Notes: generated by a model from the sequence alone, not told the origin. 64,000 bases of DNA from Qipengyuania sp. JC766 (GCF_040717445.1 NZ_JBFEFL010000001.1:372001-436000), one strand, 5' to 3'; positions 37,104-46,567 are shown, counted from the first letter of the stretch. Made by a program: numbers and translations.

Positions 37104-39410
37104 TCAGTCCGCGAGGCGTACGAAGCTGTCGATGACGCGCTTGATCCCGACATCTTCGAACTCGATCTCGAGCTTGTTGCCTTCCTGGTCCAGCACGATG
37201 CCGGCGCCAAAGCGGTCATGCATGACCTGTGCGCCAACTGCGATGTCCGTGCGCGGCTTGGCGGCGAAGCTGGCGGCACTTCGCCTGCTTTCCGCAACCC
37301 GTGCGGGAGCGGTCTCGTAACCGCTGGCGAGCGCCCTTTGCCAGCCGGGACCACGCGCATTGCTGCGATCAGGCCGCGCGGTGTTCACGTGAGCGAAGGG
37401 ATCCTCGGTTTCCGACCAGTTCGCGCGCCATAGCGAGGCGCCCCCTGTCAGCGTCGTCTCGGTCTCGATGTGATCGTCCGGAAGCTCGTCGACGAAGCGG
37501 CTCGGTATCGAGCTGTTCCAAGTGCCGTACACCCGGCGGTTTGCTGCGTGAAGGATGGTGCACCGCTTCCGCGCGCGCGTGATCCCGACATAGGCCAGCC
37601 TGCGTTCTTCCTCGAGGCTGGCAAGCCCTCCTTCGTCGAGCGCGCGCTGGCTGGGGAAGACGCCTTCCTCCCAGCCGGGAAGAAACACATTGTCGTATTC
37701 GAGCCCCTTGGCGGCGTGCATGGTCATGATCGTCACGGTCTCGACATCCTCGCCGCGATCCGTGTCCATCACCAGACTCACGTGCTCGAGGAAGTCGGGC
37801 AGCGTATCGTACTCTTCCATCGCCCGGGCGAGCTCGGCAAGGTTCTCGAGCCGGCCTTTCGCTTCGCTCGACTTCTCCTTCTCGAGCATCTCGTTGTAGC
37901 CCGTGTGATCGAGAACCTGGCGCAGCAATTCGGCCGGTGCCAGCGTTTCCGCCAGTTCGCGCCAGCCGAGGAAATCGCGCATTAGGGCGGCGATCGTGTT
38001 CCCGGCGCGCTTAGGAAGCTCATCGCTGTCGGCAAGCTGGAGCGAGGCCGCAGCGAGCGGCAGCCCGGTGCGCCGCGCGTGCTGGTGCATCTTCTCCAGC
38101 GTCTTGGCGCCCAGGCCTCTCTTCGGCGTATTGTAGATGCGCTCGAACGCGAGATCGTCCTGTGGCTGCGCGATGACGCGCAGATAGGCGAGGGCATCGC
38201 GGATTTCGGCGCGCTCGTAGAATCGGAAGCCGCCGATGATGCGGTAATTGAGGCCCAGCTGGATGAACCGGTCCTCGAATTCGCGCGTCTGGTATTGCGC
38301 GCGCACGAGGATGGCGATCTGGTCCAGGCTGGCACCCTGCCGCTCGAGCTGTTCGATCTCCTCACCGACGCGGCGCGCTTCCTCCGGCGCGTCCCAGACG
38401 CCGACGACGCGGACCTTGTCACCGCCGTTCGCCTCGGTCCAGAGTTCCTTGCCGAGGCGGGTCCGGTTGGCATCGATCAGCCCCGACGCGGCCGCAAGAA
38501 TGTGCGGCGTGGAGCGATAGTTCTGCTCCAGCTTGATAACCTTCGCGCCGGGAAAGTCCTTCTCGAAACGCAGGATATTGGCCACTTCAGCGCCGCGCCA
38601 GGAATAGATCGACTGGTCATCGTCCCCGACCACGCAGATGTTCTTGCGTTGCTGCGCGAGCAGACGAAGCCATAGATACTGGACCTGGTTGGTATCCTGG
38701 TATTCGTCCACCAGGATGTATTTGAAGCGCGCGTGATACTGGGCGAGGATTTCCGGCTCGTTCCGCAAAATGTTGAGCATGTGGAGCAGCAGGTCGCCGA
38801 AGTCGCAGGCGTTCAGCTTCTTCAGCCGGTTCTGGTAAGCTTCGTATAGCGCGCGCCCTTTCCCGTTGGCGAAGCTCTCGTTGTCCAGTTCGTCGAGGTC
38901 GGCGGGGTTCAGGCCGCGGTTTTTCCAGCGGTCGAGCAGGCCCGCAAGCTGCCGCGCGGGCCAGCGCTTCTCATCCAGATTGGCGTCCGCGATCAGTTGC
39001 TTCAGCAGGCGCAGCTGATCGTCGGTGTCGATGATGGTGAAATTCGGTTCCAGGCCGACGATCTCGGCATGGCGACGCAGCATCTTGGCGCAGATCGAAT
39101 GGAAGGTGCCGAGCCAGGGCATGCCTTCCACCGCGCCGCCAATGTGATGACCGACCCGCTCGCGCATCTCGCGCGCCGCCTTGTTCGTGAAAGTCACGCA
39201 CAGGATCTCGCTCGGCCAGGCGAGGCGCATGGCTACCAGGTGGGCGAGGCGGGCGGTCAGGGCGGCGGTCTTGCCGGTCCCGGCGCCGGCCAGCATCAGC
39301 ACGGGGCCTTCGGTTGTAAGGACTGCTTCGCGCTGGGGAGGGTTCAGTCGCGCCGCGTAGGGCGGAACCGGATCGGCGGATGCCGCGGGGAGATACGCTG
39401 GGTCTGCCAT
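37104..39410 (-). CDS. uvrD: UvrD/PcrA-type superfamily 1 DNA helicase
   Basis: A 768-residue 3'-5' helicase for nucleotide excision and mismatch repair. Motif Q/I: LNPPQREAV and AGAGTGKT (41-48); motif II VDEYQDTN; motif III GDDDQSIYSWRGA; motif IV EQNYRST; motif V MTMHAAKGLEYDNVFLPG; motif VI VGITRARKR. The C-terminal VMHDRFGAGIV...EFEDVG is the Tudor-like RNA-polymerase-binding domain of PcrA/UvrD. The ATG at 39410 is used. An SOS box lies directly upstream. Confidence 0.95.
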   Translation of the reverse strand: MADPAYLPAASADPVPPYAARLNPPQREAVLTTEGPVLMLAGAGTGKTAALTARLAHLVAMRLAWPSEILCVTFTNKAAREMRERVGHHIGGAVEGMPWLGTFHSICAKMLRRHAEIVGLEPNFTIIDTDDQLRLLKQLIADANLDEKRWPARQLAGLLDRWKNRGLNPADLDELDNESFANGKGRALYEAYQNRLKKLNACDFGDLLLHMLNILRNEPEILAQYHARFKYILVDEYQDTNQVQYLWLRLLAQQRKNICVVGDDDQSIYSWRGAEVANILRFEKDFPGAKVIKLEQNYRSTPHILAAASGLIDANRTRLGKELWTEANGGDKVRVVGVWDAPEEARRVGEEIEQLERQGASLDQIAILVRAQYQTREFEDRFIQLGLNYRIIGGFRFYERAEIRDALAYLRVIAQPQDDLAFERIYNTPKRGLGAKTLEKMHQHARRTGLPLAAASLQLADSDELPKRAGNTIAALMRDFLGWRELAETLAPAELLRQVLDHTGYNEMLEKEKSSEAKGRLENLAELARAMEEYDTLPDFLEHVSLVMDTDRGEDVETVTIMTMHAAKGLEYDNVFLPGWEEGVFPSQRALDEGGLASLEEERRLAYVGITRARKRCTILHAANRRVYGTWNSSIPSRFVDELPDDHIETETTLTGGASLWRANWSETEDPFAHVNTARPDRSNARGPGWQRALASGYETAPARVAESRRSAASFAAKPRTDIAVGAQVMHDRFGAGIVLDQEGNKLEIEFEDVGIKRVIDSFVRLAD

Positions 39411-39715
39411 GTCAGGCGAACAGGTAGGGAACAACGCAAATGCGCGCAACCGCTAAGCGGTGCGCCTGTGAAAAGCCGCTCGAACAAGCAGGCTGTCGGG
39501 ACGAAGGCGCTTGAAATCGATGAGAAATGGGCCGGTGCGGCGTCGCAGCGTCTTTAACCCGCTGATAATCAACCAAATCGGAGGTTCGTCGCTATTTCGC
39601 CACATTTGCCGGCGGTTTGCCCCCCGGCAGCGATGACCGGAGGAACCGCGCTGCGGTCCGGTCCATTTATTCTCCGACTGCCCGAGCAGGGGCAGAGCGA
39701 ATGAAAGGAAAGATC
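39411..39715. other. Divergent intergenic region between uvrD and a small exported protein
   Basis: About 305 nt with no convincing reading frame on either strand. It holds the uvrD SOS box at its left end (39418-39432) and the ribosome site (AAAGGA) of the rightward gene at its right end. No terminator or further repeat is apparent. Confidence 0.6.
39418..39432 (-). promoter_or_regulatory. SOS box upstream of uvrD
   Basis: On the minus strand GTTC-CCTACCT-GTTC, an exact GTTC-N7-GTTC match. It ends 7 nt before the ATG at 39410, so LexA bound here would cover the region around the transcription start or ribosome site. Confidence 0.8.
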
Positions 39716-40162
39716 ATGCGTACCTACAAGTTTGCGATTGCTGCCGTTGTCGGTTTCTCGATCGCTCCCGTGGCTGTCTCGGCCCAGGACGCACAGACGA
39801 CCGCCCCGGACACCATGGAGGCCCCGATGACCGCGGACACCATGTCCTCGATGACGCCGGAACAGCAGACGATCTATGATGGCTGGACTGCCGAACAGCA
39901 GGGGCAGTACGATGGTTGGCCCGCGACCACCCAGTCCTATTACTGGACGCTGACGCCGGACCAGCAGGAAACCTTCTGGACCCTTACCGATGAGAGCCGG
40001 ATGGCCCTGATGGCACTGTCCTCCGAAGACCGTGTCGCTGCCTGGGCCAGTGTTGCCGAGCAGCAGGCACAGGCCGAAGCTCAGGCGAATGGAACCACCA
40101 TGGAAGATGACGGCGTGACCGACGATGATACCATGGATGAAGGAACGGCCGAACCGATGTAA
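39716..40162 (+). CDS. Small exported protein with internal TPEQQ-type repeats
   Basis: A 148-residue protein with a signal peptide (MRTYKFAIAAVVGFSIAPVAVSAQ). Residues 47-90 contain three related units, TPEQQTIYDGW, TAEQQGQYDGW and TPDQQETFWTL, followed by a weaker SSEDRVAAW. The C-terminal 20 residues are acidic. ATG 39716 has AAAGGA at good spacing; an ATG five codons upstream is possible. Function unknown; the pattern suggests a small periplasmic helical-repeat protein. Confidence 0.65.
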   Translation: MRTYKFAIAAVVGFSIAPVAVSAQDAQTTAPDTMEAPMTADTMSSMTPEQQTIYDGWTAEQQGQYDGWPATTQSYYWTLTPDQQETFWTLTDESRMALMALSSEDRVAAWASVAEQQAQAEAQANGTTMEDDGVTDDDTMDEGTAEPM

Positions 40163-40174
40163 TCGGCCAGCCAA

Positions 40175-40717
40175 TTAGGCAAGGCGGAGCAAGGTAAGCT
40201 TCGCCTTGCCGACCTTGCGCTCGCTTTCGACTGCGAGCGTTTTTATGTCGGCATCCTCCGTACGCGACGTCTCCAGAGCGACCCAGCTGGCCGGCCCGAT
40301 CCAGCCCAGCCGCACCAGGCGGTCGAGCGCCACGGACCCCGCACCGGTGCCGTAGGGCGGATCCAGCAGGATCAGGTCGTGCGGAGCCTTTGCTGGCCCC
40401 AGCGACATGACCGACCCGCCGCTGACCGTCGCCCTGCGGTTGGCGTCCAGTCCGGCGACATTCTTGCGCAGCGCATCGAGCGCATCGGGGTCCTGCTCCA
40501 CGAACAGGCAGTGTGCGGCCCCTCTCGACAAGGCTTCGAGCCCCATCGCGCCCGACCCTGCGAACAGGTCCGCCACGCTCAGGTCCTCGAACGAGCCCAA
40601 TCGGCTTGCCAGCATGCTGAACAGGGTTTCGCGCGTCCGGTCCGCGGTGGGCCGGGTGGTTTCTCCCTTCGGAGCCATGAGTTTCCTGCCCCGCCAGTCG
40701 CCTGCGATGATCCTCAC
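40175..40717 (-). CDS. rsmD: 16S rRNA (guanine966-N2)-methyltransferase RsmD
   Basis: A 180-residue methyltransferase modifying G966 of 16S rRNA. Starts MRIIAGDWRGRKL (GTG at 40717), SAM motif VADLFAGSGAMGLEALSRG, catalytic motif IV LLDPPYGTG, as in N2-guanine methyltransferases. The GTG overlaps the stop of the rluB-like gene (GTGA), so the two rRNA-modification genes are translationally coupled. Confidence 0.93.
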   Translation of the reverse strand: MRIIAGDWRGRKLMAPKGETTRPTADRTRETLFSMLASRLGSFEDLSVADLFAGSGAMGLEALSRGAAHCLFVEQDPDALDALRKNVAGLDANRRATVSGGSVMSLGPAKAPHDLILLDPPYGTGAGSVALDRLVRLGWIGPASWVALETSRTEDADIKTLAVESERKVGKAKLTLLRLA

Positions 40718-41478
40718 CGGGCGGGATCCTGCTTCAAGCTGCTGCGGAACCGGTCGAGATCGCCCTTCCTGATCTCGGTCGCCTGTCCGCGTGGCAGGTC
40801 GTCCAAGTAGAACGGCCCGTACGCCGTCCGCATCAGGCGGTTCACCTTGAGGCCCAGATGTTCCAGCACGCGCCTGATCTCGCGGTTCTTGCCTTCCGTG
40901 ATGGTCATCTCGATCCACTGGTTCTTGCCGGTCCGGCGTTCCATGTTGGCATCGATGCGTCCGTAGCGGATCCCGTCGATGGTCACGCCCTCGATCAGCG
41001 CTTCGAGCTGTTCCTGCTTCACGTCGCCGAATGCACGGGCGCGGTAGGTGCGCGGAATGCCGTTGGCCGGCAGTTCCATCTGGCGCTTCAAGCCACCGTC
41101 ATTGGTCAGCAGCAGCAGGCCTTCCGTATTGAGGTCGAGCCTGCCCACCGGCATGACACGGCCCGCGTCCCGGGGAAGCGCATTGCGCAGTGCGGTGTAT
41201 ATGGTGGGGCGGCCCGCCGGATCGCGCTCTGCCGTGATGAGGCCCGTCGGCTTGTGGAACGCGAACAGGCGCGTGCGATCGGCCTTGCCGATCGGCTTCC
41301 CGTCGACCGACACTCCGCGCAGGTCCGGTATGATGGTGGCCGGCGTATCCAGAACCTTGCCGTCGATCGCCACGCGGCCGTCCGCGATCATCCGTTCGAC
41401 CTCGCGCCGGCTGGCGACCCCCGCACGGGCGAGCAGCTTGGCGATCCGGTGGCCGTCGGGTTTTGCGTCTTGGGGCAT
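40714..41478 (-). CDS. rluB: 23S rRNA pseudouridine synthase, RluB/RsuA family
   Basis: A 254-residue protein with an N-terminal S4 RNA-binding domain (RIAKLLARAGVASRREVERMI) and a catalytic domain with GRLDLNTEGLLLLTNDG, whose Asp (in RLDLNTEG) is the nucleophile, followed by GKNREIRRVLEHLGL. This is the RsuA/RluB/RluE/RluF group; RluB is the best match by layout, though target nucleotides are not decided by sequence. ATG 41478 is preferred to the TTG at 41496. Confidence 0.87.
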   Translation of the reverse strand: MPQDAKPDGHRIAKLLARAGVASRREVERMIADGRVAIDGKVLDTPATIIPDLRGVSVDGKPIGKADRTRLFAFHKPTGLITAERDPAGRPTIYTALRNALPRDAGRVMPVGRLDLNTEGLLLLTNDGGLKRQMELPANGIPRTYRARAFGDVKQEQLEALIEGVTIDGIRYGRIDANMERRTGKNQWIEMTITEGKNREIRRVLEHLGLKVNRLMRTAYGPFYLDDLPRGQATEIRKGDLDRFRSSLKQDPAR

Positions 41479-41529
41479 GGGGCGCGCCCTATCCAATCCG
41501 CCGGCTTCGCGATAGCCGCGATTTTGCGA

Positions 41530-42219
41530 TCAGACGCCGGCGTGCAGGAAGCAATTGAGCGTCAGCCGCCCGCTCGTCCGTGCGGTAGCCGGGTCCGGCG
41601 CCATGGGGATATGGCCGGAATGCAGCGTCCGGCCGCGATAGGCGATCAGGCGATCGCGCCTCGCTCCGATCTGCCCGATCATCCGATAGCTCTCGTCGTC
41701 GCCGTAGTGATACCGCGCGGGCGGAGGACCGAACTCTTCCACGTCCCGGCGGTGCAGCCGCGCGAATTCGTCCTCGCGTTCGGCAGTCACGGTTTCGAAG
41801 CCCGAGCGGCGGTGTTCGTAGAACGCCGTCCCGCCATCCCTCTCGTCGCCGAGAAAGTGAACCGTGGCCAGCAGGCCTGGTTCGGTCCCGTCGTAATGCG
41901 GCCGGCGCTGGCCGTCCTGCAAGCGGTCGGGCGGGATCGACACGATGCTGAAATCGCAACGTTCCGCCATGATCTCGCCGGAAAGTCCGAAGGCTTCTTC
42001 CACCAGCGACTGGAACAGCGGCGCGCCCAGCTGGAGATAGCGCGGATCGAAGGGAGCGCGGATGCCGGGATAGCCCTGCGCCGCTTCGTAACGCGCCGCG
42101 CGCCCCAGTCGCTCCAGCTCGTCTGCTTCCCGGCTGAAGCCGTCGATGACAACGACCGGCTCCCGTTCCCTGCCGAAGCGTTCTATGCGCCAGGTCCTGC
42201 CCTCGGCGTCACGCCCCAC
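41530..42219 (-). CDS. DUF6445 / 2-oxoglutarate-Fe(II) oxygenase-like protein
   Basis: A 229-residue protein with the arrangement of DUF6445 and prolyl-hydroxylase-like folds: HYD (H108, D110), a distal His in LHSGH (H200 or H203) and an Arg in SGRLTLNCF (R218) that could bind 2-oxoglutarate. The GTG start overlaps the last 11 nt of the Rieske oxygenase gene upstream, so both are made from one message. The substrate is unknown. Confidence 0.75.
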   Translation of the reverse strand: MGRDAEGRTWRIERFGREREPVVVIDGFSREADELERLGRAARYEAAQGYPGIRAPFDPRYLQLGAPLFQSLVEEAFGLSGEIMAERCDFSIVSIPPDRLQDGQRRPHYDGTEPGLLATVHFLGDERDGGTAFYEHRRSGFETVTAEREDEFARLHRRDVEEFGPPPARYHYGDDESYRMIGQIGARRDRLIAYRGRTLHSGHIPMAPDPATARTSGRLTLNCFLHAGV

Positions 42220-43381
42220 TACGCAGTGCCTCCTCCACCGTCTCGTGATAGCGGCGGATGCCGGTTTCCAGTGTCCCCAGCGTCAGGTGCCCGACCGCGC
42301 CGCTGGCTAGGCCCTGCTGTCCGAGCTCCGCCGCCCGGAAATCCTCGCTGGCGAAAACCCGGCTATCGAGCAGCTTCCAGCTCCGCTCCCAATGGTCGCG
42401 CGCCTTGTCGGTCTGCGGCTCTTCCGGGATCAGCATGAAATCCTCGACCAGCGTGCGATCGTGCGATTGCGGCATCATGACGAGGAGGTTGAGGTAGTCC
42501 GGGCTGGGAATGAGCAATGCGCCGGGCACCAGCTGGTAGGCATAGGTCACGACCCGGCGCAGTGCCGCCATGTCCGTGAGATCGAGTCCGTCCATGTCCT
42601 CCAGCCGTCCGACGGCAGAACGCGCATGCGGGCCGATCATGTCGCCGGCGGTCATCCCGTCCTTGAAGAACGGACCGATCGTCTTCGCATGCAGGCGCGT
42701 GACATGATAGCTTTCGAGGAAGGCATCCATGATCAGCTTCCAGTTGCCCGCGACATCGTGCGTCTTGCGGCGGAAGAGGACGTGGTCGGCCATGCCGAAC
42801 GCCGCCCAGTCTGCCGCGACTTCCTCGGTCGCGGACCAGTCGGGATCTGAGTCGTCTTCCGACACCGGACAGAGCCAGATCGCGCCGCCCATTTCCCGGC
42901 TGGGCAGTTCGACAAGGCCCATCGTGTCTTTCTCGAGGCCGGGAAATGTGTCGGGGCGGGGCAGGGCGAGGAGGCGGCCGTCCACCGCATAGGTCCACGC
43001 GTGATAGGGGCATACGAGCCGTTTCGCGCATTGCACATCCTGCCCTTCCACCAGCCGCGTACCGCGATGGCGACACACGTTCAGGAAGACATGGACGATG
43101 CCCTGCGCGTCGCGGGTCAGCAGCAGCGGCCGACCGGTGCCGTCATGCGGAACAGCCATTCCCGGTTCGGGCAATAGCGCGCCGGGTGCGATGACCTGCG
43201 GCATCCGGTCGAAGATCGCGGCCTTTTCGCGCTCCCAGTATGCCGGATCGGTATAGACCGAAGCCGGAACGGTCGTGATCGCGTCACCCTGCCGCGTCTC
43301 CTCGCGCGCGATGGCCTGCGCGAGGGCAAGCTGGCCTTGCGTCGGACGAAGCGGACGATTTTCTGTGCCAAGCTCGTTCAT
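42209..43381 (-). CDS. Rieske non-heme iron oxygenase, alpha subunit type
   Basis: A 390-residue aromatic-ring-hydroxylating-dioxygenase-like protein. The Rieske 2Fe-2S ligands are C103, H105, C124 and H127 (NVCRHRG and CPYHAW). The C-terminal SRPBCC domain carries the mononuclear iron site in FLESYHVTRLH. The length fits single-component-terminal oxygenases or demethylases; no ferredoxin or reductase gene is beside it. The substrate is unknown. It overlaps the DUF6445 gene by 11 nt. Confidence 0.88.
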   Translation of the reverse strand: MNELGTENRPLRPTQGQLALAQAIAREETRQGDAITTVPASVYTDPAYWEREKAAIFDRMPQVIAPGALLPEPGMAVPHDGTGRPLLLTRDAQGIVHVFLNVCRHRGTRLVEGQDVQCAKRLVCPYHAWTYAVDGRLLALPRPDTFPGLEKDTMGLVELPSREMGGAIWLCPVSEDDSDPDWSATEEVAADWAAFGMADHVLFRRKTHDVAGNWKLIMDAFLESYHVTRLHAKTIGPFFKDGMTAGDMIGPHARSAVGRLEDMDGLDLTDMAALRRVVTYAYQLVPGALLIPSPDYLNLLVMMPQSHDRTLVEDFMLIPEEPQTDKARDHWERSWKLLDSRVFASEDFRAAELGQQGLASGAVGHLTLGTLETGIRRYHETVEEALRSGA

Positions 43382-43450
43382 CTGCGCTTTCCTACACTCA
43401 CCTTACGCGTCTAGTGTCGCAGACTTTAACGGGTACGGGAAGAGAACCGA

Positions 43451-45304
43451 ATGGCAGAAGCGGCCGCGCAGGCGAAGAAGCCGGGCATGATCGATGCGGT
43501 CAGGTCGCTCGGCCATCCCAAGACCCTTTTCATGCTTCTGTTCGGCTTCGCAAGCGGCCTGCCCTTCGCGCTGTTCCTGGGGACGCTGTTCGCTTGGCTG
43601 ACGGAAGCCCAGATCGATCTGGAAACGATGGGCGTATTCTCGCTGATCGGGCTTGCCTACGCGTTCCAGTTCCTGTGGTCGCCGCTTATCGACAAGGTCG
43701 ATATCGCCGGGTTCAAGCGACTGGGCCGGCGCAAGCAGTGGATCGTCCCGGCGCAGATCCTGCTCGGCGTGATCCTGGTCGCGCTGAGCCTGACCAATCC
43801 GACCAACGACACGATGTGGTGGTTCTCGCTGCTGGCGGGGATCGGCGCGATTGCCAGTGCGACGCAGGACATCGCGATCAACGCATGGCGCATCGATGTC
43901 GCGGACGAAAAGGCGACGCTCGATATCCTCTCGACCGTCTACCAGATGGGGTACCGGTTGGCGGCGCTGGTTGGAGGGGCGCTGGCACTGATCATCGCGG
44001 CGCGTATCGGCTGGCCGCAGACTTACCTGATGCTGGGCGGCGTCCTGCTCGTAATCGGCGTCATCGGATTGTTCGCGCCCGACGGATCGGCCGAAGACGC
44101 GGACGAGGATGCCGCGAATTCGGCCGAAATACTCGCGCTGCGTTCGGCCGGCGAGCTTGATCCCGAAGTGCGGCGCAAGGGGCTGGCGATCACGCTCGTG
44201 CTGTGGGGCTGGGCGATCGTCTCGATCCTGATCTTCATGATGCGGGCGATGGGCGTCTACATTCCCCACCCGTCCTTCGATCTGGGCGGTACCGCGGTCC
44301 ATCCCGGCTGGCTGTTCGGAATGTTCGAACTGAACGAGGAAGGCCGGCCCGATCCGACCTTCTTCACCATCACCATGGGTCCGTTGATCATTGTGGCGAC
44401 GATCATCATCCCGTCGCTGATCGCCGGCTGGCTCGCCGGGCAGAAGAAGGCGGGCAGGAATGTCCTGACGCAGGATGCGGCGCCTGCCGCGAACAGGGGC
44501 GGCTTCGCGATGGATCACCTCTACCGCGCGCTGCTGCTGCCGCTGGTCGAATTCGTCGGACGCATGGGCTGGTCGCTGGTGCTGATCATCTCGCTGGTCC
44601 TCACCTACCGCATCTGCGACGCGATCTGGGGGACGTTTGCCTACCCGTTCTATCTCGGCGAACTGCAATACACGAACGACGACGTGGCCTTTGCTTCCAA
44701 GTTTTTCGGTGTGGGTGCCATCGTGCTGGGCCTCGCGCTCGGCGGGGCCATGATCACCATCATCGGCCGGATGGCGACGCTGACCATCGGGGCCGTGCTG
44801 GCGGCCGCGACGAACCTCCTCTACGCCGATCTTGCCGTGGGCGGGGCGAACATGCAGGCGGCCAGCGACGCGGTCGGTTTCACGGCGCTCATCGGGTTCC
44901 TCGCGCCATGGGGGTCGGAAGGGATCGCGAAGCTGACCTTCACGATCTTCTGGGAGAACCTGTCCATCGGGATCGCGGGTGCGGCCTACGTGGCGTGGCT
45001 CTCGTCCATCGTCTCCAAGAAGTTCAGCGCGGTGCAGTACGCGCTCCTGTCCTCGCTCACCCTGCTGGTGGGCACGTTGGGGCGCGGGGCGCTGGGCGAG
45101 ATGATCGAGAACCAGGGCTATTTCGACGTTTTCGTCCTGACCGCCGCCATCGGCATCATCGCCGTGGTGCTGTGCCTTGCGGAGTGGTTCCGGCAGGCCC
45201 GGATGGGCCGGCGCTCCGGCGTCGTGACGCCCGACCCGCAAGTGACCGATGAAACCGCCGGGGGCACGGTCTCCGCTACTCCGGCAGCGAGTTCGTCATC
45301 CTGA
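43451..45304 (+). CDS. AmpG-like MFS permease
   Basis: A 617-residue MFS transporter with 12-14 membrane segments. The N-terminal signature LLFGFASGLPFALFLGTLFAWLTE and ATQDIAINAWRIDV match the AmpG family, which imports anhydromuropeptides released by lytic transglycosylases during murein recycling. It is longer than E. coli AmpG (491 residues) because of large interhelical loops around residues 200-340. The last 29 nt overlap the 3' end of the convergent folC gene. Confidence 0.8.
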   Translation: MAEAAAQAKKPGMIDAVRSLGHPKTLFMLLFGFASGLPFALFLGTLFAWLTEAQIDLETMGVFSLIGLAYAFQFLWSPLIDKVDIAGFKRLGRRKQWIVPAQILLGVILVALSLTNPTNDTMWWFSLLAGIGAIASATQDIAINAWRIDVADEKATLDILSTVYQMGYRLAALVGGALALIIAARIGWPQTYLMLGGVLLVIGVIGLFAPDGSAEDADEDAANSAEILALRSAGELDPEVRRKGLAITLVLWGWAIVSILIFMMRAMGVYIPHPSFDLGGTAVHPGWLFGMFELNEEGRPDPTFFTITMGPLIIVATIIIPSLIAGWLAGQKKAGRNVLTQDAAPAANRGGFAMDHLYRALLLPLVEFVGRMGWSLVLIISLVLTYRICDAIWGTFAYPFYLGELQYTNDDVAFASKFFGVGAIVLGLALGGAMITIIGRMATLTIGAVLAAATNLLYADLAVGGANMQAASDAVGFTALIGFLAPWGSEGIAKLTFTIFWENLSIGIAGAAYVAWLSSIVSKKFSAVQYALLSSLTLLVGTLGRGALGEMIENQGYFDVFVLTAAIGIIAVVLCLAEWFRQARMGRRSGVVTPDPQVTDETAGGTVSATPAASSSS

Positions 45305-46562
45305 GCACGTTCCCGGCAAGGTAGAGCGAGCCGGCGACAAGCACCGGGAGACCGTCTGCCGGAAGCGCGTCCATGGCCTCCGCGACGGAATTTGCCTTCG
45401 TGGCACCGTCCCGGACTTCCGGCCCGTGGGTTTCGTAGCCGGCGATCGGCACCGTGGTAAGCGTCGCGATGTTGCGGGTAAGCGGTTCGACGATGCCCTG
45501 CGCGTCCTTCACCTTCTGCATCCCGAGGATCAGGTGGAGACGCGCGTCGCCGAAATGCGCAGCCAGCGCCTCGCCCGCCGACCGGTTGTGCCCGCCATCC
45601 AGCCAGACGACCCGGTCGCGCGTCAGCGGACCTGCCGGCAGGCGCTGCAGCCGCGCGGGCCACTCGGCCTCGCGCAGTCCGGCCGCCATCGCGTCCGGCT
45701 GCACCTCGACGAAATCCTGGTGCCGCAACATTGCGATCGCGAGTGCCGCATTGTCCGCCTGGTGGGGGCCCGGCAAAGTCGGGACGGGCAAGGCGAGTTC
45801 GCCATGCCGGTCGGAATAATGCAGGCCGGTTCCGGTGACGCCGGCGTCCCAGTCGCGGCCGCGCATTGCGAGCGGTGCACCTGAAGTCGCAGCGGCGCGT
45901 TCGATCTCCAGTTCCGCGTCGGGCCCATAGCGCTGGGTGACGAGCGAGCAACCCGGCTTCACAATCCCGGCCTTCTCGAATGCGATCCGAGCGATGGGTA
46001 CGTCCGGCGCGCCTTCCTCCGGCGCGAGCAGCCATTGCTCGTGATCGATGCCGAGCGCCGCGATGCCGCTGGCCGCGACATGGTCCAGCACGTTCGTCGC
46101 GTCGAAACGTCCGCCGAGCCCGACCTCGATCACGCAGGCATCGGCCGGTTCGCGGGCGAAGGCGAGGAAGCTGGCGGCGATGGTGACTTCGAAGAAGCTC
46201 GGCCCCAGACCGTCGCTCGCGTCCAGCACCTCTTCCAGCAGACCGGCGAGCGCATCGTCCCCGATCAGTCGTCCGGCGACGCGGATCCGCTCGTTATAGC
46301 GCACGAGGTGCGGGCTGGTGGTCGCGTGGACGCGCTTGCCGTCCGCTTCCAGCATCGCGCGCAGGAACGCGCAGGTCGATCCCTTGCCGTTGGTGCCGGC
46401 GACATGGAACACGGGCGGCAGGCGCTTGTGCGGGTCGCCCAGCCGTTCCATCAGCGCCCGGATGGTCAGGAGACCGATCCGCCCCTGGGGCAGCGACAGC
46501 TTCGCCAGCCGGTCCAGCTGCGCCTGCACCGCCGGATTGTCGGAGCGACCGAAGTCGCGCAT
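45276..46562 (-). CDS. folC: Dihydrofolate synthase / folylpolyglutamate synthase
   Basis: A 428-residue Mur-ligase-family enzyme that adds glutamate to dihydropteroate and folates. P-loop GTNGKGSTCAFLRAML near residue 50, omega-loop region TSPHLVRYNERIRV, the metal site EVGLGGRFDATNVLD, and the Mur-like DGGHNRSAGEAL in the C-terminal domain. Last gene of the trp-accD-folC cluster; the gap to accD is 5 nt, so it is co-transcribed. Its 3' end overlaps the AmpG gene from the other strand by 29 nt. Confidence 0.95.
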   Translation of the reverse strand: MRDFGRSDNPAVQAQLDRLAKLSLPQGRIGLLTIRALMERLGDPHKRLPPVFHVAGTNGKGSTCAFLRAMLEADGKRVHATTSPHLVRYNERIRVAGRLIGDDALAGLLEEVLDASDGLGPSFFEVTIAASFLAFAREPADACVIEVGLGGRFDATNVLDHVAASGIAALGIDHEQWLLAPEEGAPDVPIARIAFEKAGIVKPGCSLVTQRYGPDAELEIERAAATSGAPLAMRGRDWDAGVTGTGLHYSDRHGELALPVPTLPGPHQADNAALAIAMLRHQDFVEVQPDAMAAGLREAEWPARLQRLPAGPLTRDRVVWLDGGHNRSAGEALAAHFGDARLHLILGMQKVKDAQGIVEPLTRNIATLTTVPIAGYETHGPEVRDGATKANSVAEAMDALPADGLPVLVAGSLYLAGNVLRMTNSLPE

Positions 46563-46567
46563 GGGGC

